From positions 2,170,406 through 2,234,405 of the forward strand of contig CM035416.1 of the NCBI GenBank assembly GCA_020310875.1: a stretch of DNA of 64,000 nucleotides. The letters are read 5' to 3'. Each line of letters starts with the position of its first letter. Position 1 is the stretch's first letter. Under the pieces are notes generated by a model. That model made no database searches. It saw nothing but the letters and a program-made list of their open reading frames with translations, and had not been told where the DNA came from. Made by a program: the position numbers and the translations under genes. Below are positions 35,095 to 46,586 of this stretch, piece by piece. This DNA is from Ceratopteris richardii. Taxonomy: Eukaryota > Streptophyta > Polypodiopsida > Polypodiales > Pteridaceae.

Positions 35095-35126
35095 GGCCCA
35101 TTCAGGGTTCATTTTTTCCCCTAATG
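35095..35126 (-). repeat. Right terminal inverted repeat of the H3-bearing transposon
   Basis: On minus it starts CATTAGGGGAAAAAATGAAC, as the left end does; a single A replaces C near its inner end. Confidence 0.95.
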
Positions 35127-36130
35127 TTTTGCAAAAAATCATGCTTACAAGATGATTTCAGGACGACCATTCATGCATCAGTTGCAAATCGTACAAGATT
35201 GGGGAACTAATTCTTTGTACTTGCAACATTTAGGAGTGACAACCAAAGTCAATCTTAAAGACTATTCACATCGAGACATACCCCCAATACAATGGAACAC
35301 CATCCATAAAACACAAGTAGAAATGGAATTAGTACACTCATTGGAGTCAGACCCCTCATGGTTACACGAGGACACTCAATTATGGATGTGTAAAGTAGCA
35401 AAACAAGAGGAAGAACGGTTAGAAACTAGGACCTTAGGTTCAAAACAACATTCAGGAATCCTTCAAGACCCAGCTTACGCACCCATAGTATTTCCAGACA
35501 AAGAATTCGGGCCTCATCGTTGGGCAGAAATCCTAGCAACCATGGATGTAGCCATTAATGAAGAACAATGGACTCCCCACTGTGACGAGGATGGCTATGA
35601 CATTTCAGTTTTCATGATAGAGCCAATCATGTGTGAGTCGATTATTGAAGAATGTGAACCTAACACTGATGCATTCAAGGATGTGAGTGATTTCGATTTA
35701 GAGTCAATTATTATGGACCCACCCTTTGCATCAGATTAAGAGTATTTCTACGAAGTAGAAACTCACCCTTAGAGACACGAAGAAATCATGAATGAAGTGA
35801 GGATGACCACACGAGTGACCACTAAGAGTGAAGGTAAGAAAAGAAAGAAGAAAGAAGCCATGTCCGAAGAAGAAGAGTCTTTGTTTGAGGTTCCAGATAA
35901 CTTCAAGGAGTATGAAATAGAAGATAGACGAATCATGGTACGAATGCCTAACAGAAAAGCTGACGTTGGAGAAGTATATGATAATCGAGAGAAAACCAAA
36001 AAAATCATAGTGGCCATAGAAGGAGAAGAAGAGAAATGTACCTACATAGGGCATGATTTGACGACGGAAGAAGAAGAAGAGTTAGTTTCCCTATTGCACG
36101 AATATAGAGATGTGTTTGCTTGGAGTTATA
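35127..36130 (+). pseudogene. Tat-like element: protease end and RT linker remnant
   Basis: The sequence continues the protease region (GRPFMHQLQIVQDWGTNSLYLQHL) and the acidic linker before reverse transcriptase (DKEFGPHRWAEILATMDVAINEEQW, GHDLTTEEEEELVSLLHEYRDVFAW). It closely follows the minus-strand element's corresponding region. It ends at a copia fragment. Confidence 0.85.
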
Positions 36131-37238
36131 CGGCATTGTACACTGGTGTTTTATCCCACGTTCAGCCAGAAATGCATTAAAATCAGAAGACATATATTCC
36201 CCCGCTATCTGGTATAACCTCATCAGCAGAAATCAATTGTTCTTTCAAGTCTTTGATCTTCGTTAGGAAATTGTCCATAGAATCACCTTCATTCATGTGC
36301 TCACTCTCCAACTGTTTTCGGAGGTAAGCAACACGAGCCTCATTCTTAGCTTGGTACAATGTGGTAAGTGTATCCCAAGCATCCTTAGCTGTTCTGCAAG
36401 AGCGAATGTGAGGAATAATGGTACGTTTGATAGACAAAGCTATCAATGCATGTGTCTGGGCATCTCTGCCATCCCAGCAAATTTGCTCTGCAGTAGGTGC
36501 AGCAGAAAGAGCAGCACGAATAGGAATCTGTGGAATATCATCTTCGATACCATCTTCATCAGCTCCAGCACCTGTATTTGCAGTACCTGTAGTCAGAGGT
36601 GTAACATGACATCTTTCAACGCCCTACATAATGTTCCACAATCCTTTTGCAACCAATATATGTCGCATCATATAAGCCCATAATGGGTAGTTGGTACCAT
36701 CCAAATTATCCTTAACAGCCAACATACAGAATACATCATTGCTTTCAGCCATGGCCAGTGACTAAAATACCTTGATGCAAAAAATTGACTGTATCTCAAA
36801 AAGTTGAACAGAACTGCCCAAACGAGTTTTGCTAGACCTGTAGCAGACTTCGAGATGCTTAAACTAGCGAACAAAAACTAGTATATACCTTTGGCACAAA
36901 AAGACAAAATAGCTTGCACAAGCACCAAAATTTGTGTGATTCTGAGACTGCAAACGGAGGAGTGTCGACGGCGCCCTAGATGAAGCGACGACCTGCTCTG
37001 ATACCAATTTTTGGAGATAGACGTCTGCAGAAGCACGCGAACAGCACAAGGAAGAAGAAGAAGCTTGGAGCACAAACACACAATACTGAATGTTTTTTCT
37101 AGAGAATGTACAAAGATAAGTAGCCCATTAGGGCAATAGGCATATATACAAGCCGGGGGAAAAAACCTCCTAAAGAGGGAAAAAAGTGCCCCGGCGGTCC
37201 TAGAGTGTTCACACACATCACTACCTAAATATATCAAC
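36130..37238 (-). mobile_element. Ty1/copia fragment inserted in the Tat-like element
   Basis: On minus it encodes a UBN2-type copia Gag piece (TIIPHIRSCRTAKDAWDTLTTLYQAKNEARVAYLRKQL) and, upstream, a TGGTATCAGAGCA primer-binding site near 36990-37005 followed by LTR-like sequence to about 37238. It differs from the copia family at 15241-20473. It is a fragment. Confidence 0.7.
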
Positions 37239-37919
37239 AGCACTAACAAGATCCTTTGTGACATACTGACGAAACTCGTGAACAACAAACGTTCAGATTG
37301 GGACAAACAGTTACACCACGCTGTTTGGGCATATCTAGTGGCCTACAAGACCGTGCTCAATGCAACTCCCTTTCATATGGTTTTTGGTCAGAATGTTGTG
37401 CTTCCTTTAGACTTCTTGATACCGACCCTTAAGGTTGCACAAGAACATCAGTGGACCGGCCATGAATTATCAGCAAGAATAATGGACTTGGAACGATTAT
37501 GAGAAACCAAGCTGAAAGCAGCAGTAGGCATACATGCAGCAAAGAAGCAACAGAAAGCATATTTTGATGCGCATGTGAAAGATAAAGGCTTAAAAGAAGG
37601 AGATTTAGTCCTAGTATATACGTTGAAACAACACGCACGGAAGTTAGAAAAGCGAGGTTATGGACTTATGATCATTAACAGACTCTCGACAAGTGGAACG
37701 GTACAATTAGCCACCTTAGAAGGAGACATAATGCCTAATTATATTAGTGGTTGTAGAGTCAAGTTATATCAGGAACCTCTTACTGAGGATATGCTTAGAC
37801 GACTCAAGTTGGAAAAGAAGCGTAAAGAGGAAGAAAATAGGATACATGTTGAAGCTCAGGCAGAAGCCATAGAACACATTAAGCGCATGAAGCTAAGAAG
37901 ACAAGGACTAGGGAGATAA
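37239..37919 (+). pseudogene. Tat-like element: integrase C-terminal part
   Basis: The sequence encodes the end of integrase (STNKILCDILTKLVNNKRSD, HHAVWAYLVAYKTVLNATPF, HARKLEKRGYGLMIINRLSTSGTVQLATLEGD). It parallels 2324-4981 of the minus-strand copy. Confidence 0.85.
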
Positions 37920-37949
37920 CATTATAACCAGCTGGAAACAACACCCAGA

Positions 37950-38960
37950 TACCCCATGGCCATGTGTCAAGCAAAGTCAAGTACCCATCCTAGCATATTG
38001 GATCGGAGACCATTCATTATAGTCAGGCTAGAGCACGGCAACCCTTGCCAAGAGCTCAGGGCTTTAATTGACTCAGGTGCTACAACTAGTGCGATTAGAT
38101 GGTCCCACTATAAGGACTCAAGAATAGAAATGCATCCAATATAGGCATACCTCATAGGGCTAGGAGGCATGGAAACCCTTTGCATGGGCAAGGTGGACCT
38201 TCCTATCCTCATACATGATGTGTCCATGACAGCGAAGCTACTAGTGTGCCATGACGAGGACCTGATATAACCCCTAATCCTTGGCTAAGATTGGCTATAC
38301 GATCACTCAGTGGACCTAAATCTTAGACAAGGCTCCTTGCATATTGGAATCTTAGATCAGAAGCGAGTGATACCGCTTGACTTCCCTAATTGCAGTCTGC
38401 CTAAAGTACATAACCCTAGACCCTATAAAATGCATGTGATGGAAGACCGAAAGATTTTTGGGCAGATAAGTCACGTTACATCTACACCAACCCATGCGGG
38501 CTTGGCGATGGACAATTGTCAATCGGAAGGAAGTCAGGAGATTTTCCCTTGGGATTCGTGCAAACTAGAAGAGGCAACCACCCAATCGCTTGGTCAAATG
38601 GACACCATCAATGGTCAGGTGGGTTACATCGGGGGTCAGTTGGACTTCATTAGTGGCCAAATGGGCACTATCAGCTGCAGTGTCAATCCTTCCACACTTA
38701 CTGCAGACTGGCCTAGATTAATAGTACAAAATGAAGCATTTCCTAATGGGCAGGTTTCGCAAGTGTTGGACCTCCCTTCTTTTCCAAAGTAGAGTGTCCA
38801 TCGGACCTCTCAACCTCAACCACAAAGGAGCCAATCACAATAGAGGAACCCAGACCGACGACAATATTAGATGACACAAGGAAGAAAGTTGCAGTATCAG
38901 CACCACAGAACAAGAGGCAAGAAACAAATATGGGTGCCAAAAGGACAGAAACCACCGATA
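37950..38960 (+). pseudogene. Tat-like element: second protease-like domain and WVPK region
   Basis: LDRRPFIIVRLEHGNPCQELRALIDSGATTSAI matches the post-integrase retropepsin-like domain of the other element, including the DSGA loop. The WVPK motif follows near 38930. Its presence in both copies supports a lineage trait. The stretch 38961-39633 shows only weak remnants. Confidence 0.75.
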
Positions 38961-39633
38961 GATTTCACCAATGCGGACAATGACAAGAAGGGGTTACGGC
39001 AGAATTAGAAGCAGTATCCAAAGTCTTCTCGAACTTCTTCTACAAGTACGAACATTCGACAGATTTGGATCGCCAAGAAGTACCTTACAAATTGACCCAC
39101 ACCCACGTAGATTTGGGTACCCAAACAGTGTATTATAGCTCAACCCTCAAGCCATGTAATATATAACCCTTAGAAATCTCTTCACCCCTCAATACCACCA
39201 CTTCCGATATCACCTTTTGTCCCTCAGCAGAAACATATCAACCACTCAGAAACTCTTAGGAAATGGATACCGATACGTATCCAGACGTCTTCTCTGACCC
39301 TCTTATCTAACATTACTCCCACCCCGACTAAACATTATCCTTGTAATAACTCATTCACGACTGAATCTTGTACAAATCCACACACTATAACCCAACATCA
39401 CTTGTAATAACATCTCATCAAAGAAATGTATGCATCATCTGAAGCATGTAGGTGTCTAGAGACCTGTAGTAGTTTTGCAACAATCATTCCATACATCACC
39501 ACACTCGGCTACACGGATTACACATTGGTCATGGAAAGGGATTGCGGTCTCACTTTAATGGGATCAAGATTAATTTCCATACTAATGTGTTAATCTTTTG
39601 TAGCAAATCTGCTACACACTCGCATCATTCATC

Positions 39634-42600
39634 ATGCAGGCAGAAGGACCATCTAAAGTTGGCCCCAGTGTACCCATGGAAAATATTGCCGAATTACTAG
39701 CTGAACCACATCCTACAGCTCAACCACCTGAATTCCAGGGATTTCTAGGACCTATGCCAATTGACGATCCTCATAGGGGATATACTGAGAAGATTCATCG
39801 CAACTCTCATTGGTTCCAAGGATTAGCAGGCCCCTTGGCGGATGCAGATTTCCTTTTTTAGGCCAATTTGGCTTTTGATACCCATACGTGGGGCAAATAC
39901 CAGTTTTTTTTCAAGAGACTTTGAAGCATTATAGAACACAAAAGATTTAAAGCATGTTTGGGCAAGAGCAGGCTTCACTGAATACTTTAGTGATCCTTTG
40001 CCTCAACCAGACTTCTACAGATGCTATTACTTAGTCACCACTTTGATAGCTTTTGAGAACAAGGATCTACCAGGAACATTCATTTTGTCATCATTAGTAA
40101 ATGATCCACCGTTTAAGAAGTTTTATCTTTCCAAAGATTTGATTAGAGTTGCAATCAAGATACATGGAACGCATACTCCTATAGAGCAAGAAAGGTTGAT
40201 TCCAGAGCCAATGAAACGTGGAGATGTCATCAAGTGGGCAGATATTTCAGCGATCACATCTGAGCTCTCTAAACCATTGAGAATATGTATGCAACATTTT
40301 GCATTCCCTACTCAGGATCGATTCACAATGCCCCACAAGCGCATCTGGTTTGGACTGTATTTGTCCTGTATTGGACCCCAGACAGTTGATCTTGCTAGGT
40401 GGATCATTGATCAGCTATACTTAGCATAGCACCGTTGGGAGAGGAAGAAGGTAATCCATGGCTGTTGCGCTCTTACGAGAATTGTATATATGTGCTTGGC
40501 ATACGACTTGCCAATCGAGCGTGCAATGACAAGCGAGGAGTTGAAAGCATTCAAAGGGACAACAAAGAAAGCTAGGAAGGCTAGCAAAGGATGAGCAAGA
40601 AAGCGCATGAGAGGAACCATTCCATGCCTACAGGTCCCAGAATCATCGTCACCGCAACCCTCTCCAGAACAGTCTCCGATAGAAGCCATTCCAACTGTAC
40701 AACCCATTCGCATACGGTTATCAAGACTGGTTATAGCAGAGGACACTACCAGCACAGTCACTCCTCAAGCAGCCACAGCCCAAAGTCCTCCCACCACCGC
40801 AGCAGAAGTCCCCACCACTATTGGTGCGGAAGCATTTTCCTTTCCAATACCCAATATGGAAGCAGAGCCACTGGATACAACCTTTGATTTTGAAATGCCA
40901 GATGCCTTTTCAAATGAATTTCAGTTTTCTGAAGGCCAGATTTTCTCAATATGAATGACCAAGCTACCCTACCACTCCCTCGGATCAACAACAAGGACAA
41001 GTAGTATCCAACTCAGAAGAAGAAAGAACACAAATAGATGATGACGAGGGCAATGATGAAGCCAGCCAGGGCACTCATGATTGCCAAGAAAATGTGCAGC
41101 CAGATGGACAAGGACAGCACACTGACACCCAAGGTGACACCAGCACACATGAAGATGAGAACTTCAAAGCAGCGGCATACACCTTGGCAATCAAAAAGTT
41201 ATACCGCATCATGGAAAAAGTTTGGGCGCGTAAGAAGTTATCTGAAGAAGAGAGCCAAGCACTCATAGAACAAGAACTTGTCTCAGGCGGTTTCAAAGAA
41301 GTATACATCAAAGGCTTCAGGAACTTGTCAAATCAGTGGGATCTAACGAAGCATTAAGATATTTGTAGAGGAAACCGTTACCACAATTTGATCCCCGACG
41401 AGTACGACTATTATTATCAAAACCGGGTGAATACATTCCTGTACGGACAGGTGCCCAATCTTTAGAACAGGCCAGGGAAGCGCATCTCATCTCGGAAGGC
41501 TCATTGGCAGAAGACACCATTGTCATCGACTCCCCGCCCCACACCACTATTGTACATACCACCACTGTGACCGAAGTACCCACCACCCCAACCACTCCTC
41601 TTTCACCTCCCATCTTTGCAATCTCCCTTGTACATCCAATCTCTCCCAGACCATTCACATCTTTGGATAGCACTGTAGCAGAAGCCCTTGTAGCATCCAT
41701 TCCTCTTAGCATGTCCACACCCACTCAACCTAGTCTACCCCCTAGGACTTCTACCCTTCTATCCAGTCCATTTCTCCATCTATCCTTCCCATCCTTCCCC
41801 ACACCTCCAAGACCCCTTTTTCCATTTCTACCCCCATTGACTTTCTCCGGTGTATCGCCTCCCTGACCCACTGTCTTTGCGCTTTCCTCTTTCCACCAAG
41901 CAGTAAAAGAGACCCCCTATGTAAATTACTCTTCAACCTTTGTAAACCCTGTATTTACACCCACGCACGCACCCACTATCACTCCATTATTCACAATCAC
42001 GGCACTTGACACCACCTCAAATGACATGGACATCTCACCACCCACTGCACCAACACTCACCTCCTCTATTGCACCATCATATTTAAGCACCGTACATTTC
42101 TCCACTGTTACCACTGCATCCACATCCCATCCCTATTCCCCCTTCCCATTGCATCAACTCCCTTAAACACAGCATCCGCATTCACCACACCATTAATATT
42201 ATCACCCACTATAGACACTGCATTCCGCCAGATGTTCACATGCATGACTCAAGTGAGAGATGAATTTGCATCTCTTGGCAATAATTACCGGACGCTGCAG
42301 CAGACAACGAATGATCTACAATCAAAGCTCAATTCACTATCCATCAAAAATGCCTCACTAAATACCTGCTACCAAGAACTACGAGAGGCATATCATAAAC
42401 TGGAACTAGAGAGCGAACAAAAGACCAAAGAAGTCATCACTGACATAGACAATTTGTTAAGGGCCCAGACGCTTCGCAATGGGACGCTCACCAGGAACAT
42501 GGGCTTACTCAGACGACACTTGGCAGCAGCGAAAGAAGAGAACCAGCGTTTACAAGAACAGAACAGAGAGAATTTAGAAGCTGCTCTAGATCAACCATAC

Positions 42601-44030
42601 CAACCATTAAGCCCCAGTCGTTTCAAGGCCGTGCCCTCAGAATCTATGAAAATGTTGGTAGATGATCATGTCACATTGTTAGATGAGTACAACAGCATGA
42701 ATGAGGAATATCAGAAGCTGAAAGAAGATCATAAACTACTCCAACTAAGAGCACCTATAGAACAAGGACCACCAACTCTTGTGGACCCTTCTCGTGAGAT
42801 CTTAGAGGAACACAACGCTTTACGGGCCCAGGTATCAACTCTTCAATCACGGATAGCTGTATATGAAGCACCCCCAGGCCACACTCCCCATCGGAACTAC
42901 CAGCAGAGGAAGAAACGAAAACTATTCCAGTGGAAGAAACTTTTGAAGAAGCATATGAACCCCAACCCATCCCAGGCGAACGCGTCACGGCCGAAGGCCA
43001 GACGACTTTCAAACTTCCAACTCCCGCATGGATGAAGACGATTGAAGAACTTGGAAGAACCCACTCAGCATGTGTAGAAGCTCAGTTACATGCAATGGCA
43101 ATGATTGAAGAATGCATTTTACAGTCCCCATACTTTGCTCATTTGGCCCCTTGCAGATACATATCTAGGCATGAGCTACAATACAAGCCTTATTTTATGT
43201 TAATGGCGGAATATCAACTGGCCATAGAAACAGAAACAGGCAAAAAACCCTCTCATGCGACCCAATTTGAGCCTAAATATTTGCCACTAGATGCGCAGCG
43301 AGGAGAAATCTATCAACCAGATCGGCATAAAGATTTATTACATACAACCCATGTTGGGGACCCATGCCACATCGCGGCTCCTAGAAGGCATTTGCGATTA
43401 AATTACAGAACAACAAGCAATGCCAGGATTGGCTCAATTACCCGTAATTCACTCCACCCACGGGACCACCAACAATTGGATACATGATGGCAACGATTCA
43501 TCATTGGCTCCCTTGCTTAAAACATATGGACGATGTAGCAACGCATATGACTGTCAAAATCTTTGACATGATGCAAATGGTATTCAAAGTCTTTTGTCGT
43601 GTCAAGGCACCACATGTGAACACCCCGGGTTTCGACCATGGCAACCAAGATCTCGCATATGACATGAGTAAAACCCCATCGCTCCGGGTGTGTTACGCCT
43701 GGCACTGTCAAATTAAATACTTACCGGCATGCAATAAGCAGACCTTTGAAGAAATGTTCACAATCGGTTTCTGGGAATATCATTCAAAAGTGTTCATCAG
43801 CAGGCCCATGCATTTGCTTCAATTATTTGCCTGTGAACAAATGGTATATTCTACACACTATCAACTCCCACCATCTGATGAACCGCAACCCATTGATTGG
43901 GAGAAACTAGAGGCAGATCTGGCTCAAGAAATTCGCATATCAGAACACACCCTTCCTCAGGAACTACTCCAAAATTATATCCGACAGACCTCACAACAAG
44001 GTTCTATCGAGGACGACAAAAGCGAGAGGG
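39634..44030 (+). pseudogene. Tat-like element: extra 3' ORF remnant with coiled coil
   Basis: The region starts MQAEGPSKVGPSVPMENIAE and matches the extra ORF of the minus-strand element (HWFQGLAGPL, PDFYRCYYLVTTL, FAFPTQDRFTMPHKRIWFGLYL). A proline/threonine-rich linker (about 41500-42200) follows. A coiled coil comes next (about 42232-42870; LGNNYRTLQQTTNDLQSKLNSL, LRRHLAAAKEENQRLQEQN). A final globular part at 42930-44030 is beyond what the window shows of the other copy. Function is unknown. Confidence 0.75.
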
Positions 44031-44036
44031 AGGGGG
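44022..44036 (+). other. Polypurine tract of the plus-strand Tat-like element
   Basis: GAGAGGGAGGGGG directly precedes the 3' LTR, as expected for the plus-strand DNA primer. Confidence 0.8.
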
Positions 44037-44682
44037 TGTTGGCAGTAGTCAGAGGCATAGAAGACGCGGAAGCATGTAAAGACAGTGCAGGGAGTTTAGT
44101 CGAATCATTTTTTCAAAGACTTATGTTTTATAAATACTTTTCAAAACCTCCAACAGTGATTTTCATCACTTTTGTACCATATGTAACATAGAAAAACCCT
44201 TTTTGTAATATATAGCTCCATTTTGTGCAAGCCGAGGAGTCCTTAAGCTTGAGGAGCTTAGGTAGAATGAGCATACCAATTTTGGTTATTTTTAGACTTG
44301 GTTTACCCTTTCACATAGCACCTAGAACCTATTTTTTAACTATGTCGGACACTAGATATGAAACTGGTCAAAACTACTCTAGAATGTATAAAAAGAGCTA
44401 GAGAGCTCATTTTTGAGGTTAGCTTGTTTGAGTAGAGAAGAGCTTAGAGCTATCTTGAGCTTGTAAGAGTGTTCTTGAGTAATAGAGTTGATTTCCTACC
44501 TTCCATTGTGTCTTGCTTGTCTCTTCATTGTGTGTGTGTGTGTGTGCATCTCTATGCTTCTCACCATCACTCTCATTTCATCTCATATTCACGATCTTCA
44601 TATCACTCCTATCTCTTCCGCTGATTGACATTAAGGAGGTGGAGCTTCTTAACATGGTTCTCACCATTGTGCTAGAGCAACA
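44037..44682 (+). repeat. 3' LTR of the plus-strand Tat-like element
   Basis: It begins TGTTGGCAGTAGTC and ends GCAACA, 646 bp, about 5-6% different from the 5' LTR by eye. CTTCC follows as the target duplication. Confidence 0.9.
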
Positions 44683-46586
44683 CTTCCTTTATGTTATTGT
44701 TGGCATCTTGATTGAAGAGTTGTCCAAGAAAGATGTTGAAGTTCAGAGTCTGCACATCCATGATGAGATCATAAGCCATCGTGAAGGATTACCATTGCTT
44801 ATCACTTCGAATGCCATTGAGAATGTTGCCTCATGATGACCTCTTCTTCAATCAGCTCTCTAATGGATGCTAACTGATCCGCAACCTCCTTGATCTTGGT
44901 AACAAACTCTGTGATGGTTTGTTTAAGTGTCTTGTTCATTTGGTTGATCTCGTTCAAAAGATGATTCTTTCTTGCTTTGGTACTAACATAAAAGAAAGTT
45001 TCCAGGGCATCCCAAGTCTCTTGAGATGTCTTGCATCCTATAATATGTGGTTTGAGATAGAGTTTAGTATGTACGACCTTGCTTGAGCATCCCTTGCACA
45101 CCAAAGTGTGAGCTTATCTATCTCCTCTTGTGTAGGTCCTCCTTTGGATCTTGGAATAGGCATAGCTTCATCACCTGCTATAATTCCATAAAGATTTCTA
45201 CCTTGCAAATAGGCCTCCATTCTGATTTATCAAGCCGCGTACTTGTGTCGATCAAGCTTCTTGATTATTGACGGAAAGCCGTCATCTATCTTCATCTAGC
45301 TCTTATACCACTGAAAGAACTTGGAGAAGCTTGTAGGAGGTAGAAAAGTGTGTTTCAAAGCGATGAAGTTTGGTCTAGCCAACCGGCACAAGACCAATCC
45401 TTGAATTTATAGAGACTTAAATAGACCTTATAGGCATGCGATAAGTGCAAAGATATGCACTATGTACTTTGCAGCATCAAGGAGAATGAGTCGATACAAA
45501 ATAGATAGGTTCGTGCATCGACTAGCTCAAAAAACTTACTATCTTTGGAAGAGAATGAACTTCAAATACCCATAGTGAACCAATGTGATTACAATTAGAA
45601 AAAATCCTTTTATGGGAGTGATACACATACGGTTCAGTGTATAGAAAGCACAAATGTATAAGGAATAAACAAAATATGCTATAGGAATGAATCAGACATT
45701 CACTAGTGGTACCTCCTATTTTTTAGAAATATACAGAGATTGACCCCGAGACAGACAAACTGAGATTTCTCCCAATCTACTAAACCAATTGCTATGAAAA
45801 TTTATAGGCATAAATTAGACACTAATACCTTTCAAGTATTTGGCCTACACTTATTAGGCTTTTAGTGATACTGGGTACATAGAGAACCTTACTCAGAATG
45901 TTTGTCCTACCATTGGAAGCTTGGACATTACCAATCTTCTCCACATTGTTCTTTGTGTCATCTCCTGTTTGTACTTCATGTCTATGCTTTGGACTTTCCA
46001 AGTCAGATAGAAGAGCAATGTTGCCTACAACATGATTCAAACATCCTGAATCTATGTAGAACAAATGATCATCTTCTTTACCTTCTTTGTGGCTTAGACT
46101 CATGAGAAGCAATGAGTCTTCATGTGGTTGATCTTTTGAATAATTGTTGTAGTCCCTTCTATTATAACCTCTATTGTTATTGTTGAAGTTGTGTCCACCT
46201 CTGCCTCTATTGCTTCCATATCCACCTCTTCCACTTCCTTTCTGGGTCTTCCCATTGAATAAGCAATTCTGAGTGGTGTGGTGTGGTTGGTCTTATCGCA
46301 TATGGCACAAGGTTGAACATTCTAACCTTTGGCTTTGTCTTTCTTTGGTCCTTCCTTCTTCCCTTTCCACTTTTTTTTGCTTGTGAAGTTGGCTTGGGAA
46401 GTCTCTTCTTCATCTTCTTCCTTCTTCTTGCCTTTCTACTTCTTATCCTTCTTATCTTCATATAGAGCACTAGTTGAATTACCATGATGGGATTTACCTT
46501 CCCTTATGCTATTGTTGGCATCTTGATTGAAGATTTGTCCAAGAAAGATGAAGTTTGGAGTGTGCACATCCATGATGAGATCATAA
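44683..46586 (-). repeat. Tandem array of copia LTR-gag units (right part)
   Basis: It resumes the unit interrupted at 23487. The LTR half starts at 45314, the next protease-gag part at about 45833, and the array ends at 46586 where another LTR element begins. Confidence 0.8.

Larger units (their letters stand above)
25897..35126. mobile_element. Histone-H3-bearing DNA transposon, 9,230 bp, complete ends
   Basis: The ends are 32-bp inverted repeats at 25897-25928 and 35095-35126, starting CATTAGGGGAAAAAATGAAC, with one mismatch. Tat protease sequence stops at one end and resumes at the other, which fixes the borders. At most one duplicated T is visible at the target. Contents in order are: transposase gene (+), histone H3-like gene (+), two large hairpins, then two unknown genes (-). 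The pairs are convergent with the hairpins between them. No LTRs, polymerase, capsid or reverse transcriptase are present, so this is a cut-and-paste type element. The superfamily is uncertain; the CATTA start recalls CACTA ends but the transposase does not resemble TNP2. Confidence 0.9.
23488..44682 (+). mobile_element. Second Tat/Athila-like LTR retrotransposon, plus strand, nested and broken
   Basis: Both LTRs (23488-24134 and 44037-44682) and a 5-bp target duplication CTTCC (23483-23487 and 44683-44687) define the ends exactly. Recognisable parts are the primer-binding site, leader array, protease, RT linker, integrase C-terminal half, the second protease-like domain, the extra 3' ORF and the polypurine tract. 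It is clearly broken, with many breaks, and part of gag-pol is not recognisable. A 9.2 kb DNA transposon (25897-35126) and a ~1.1 kb copia fragment (36130-37238) lie inside it. By eye the two LTRs differ at about 35 of 645 positions (5-6%). With the commonly used plant rate of 1.3e-8 per site per year that is about 2 million years; the true rate here is unknown. Confidence 0.9.

Noticed and set aside
25897-35126. Polinton or other virus-like element
   Set aside because: No polymerase B, capsid, packaging ATPase or integrase is present, and the inverted repeats are only 32 bp.
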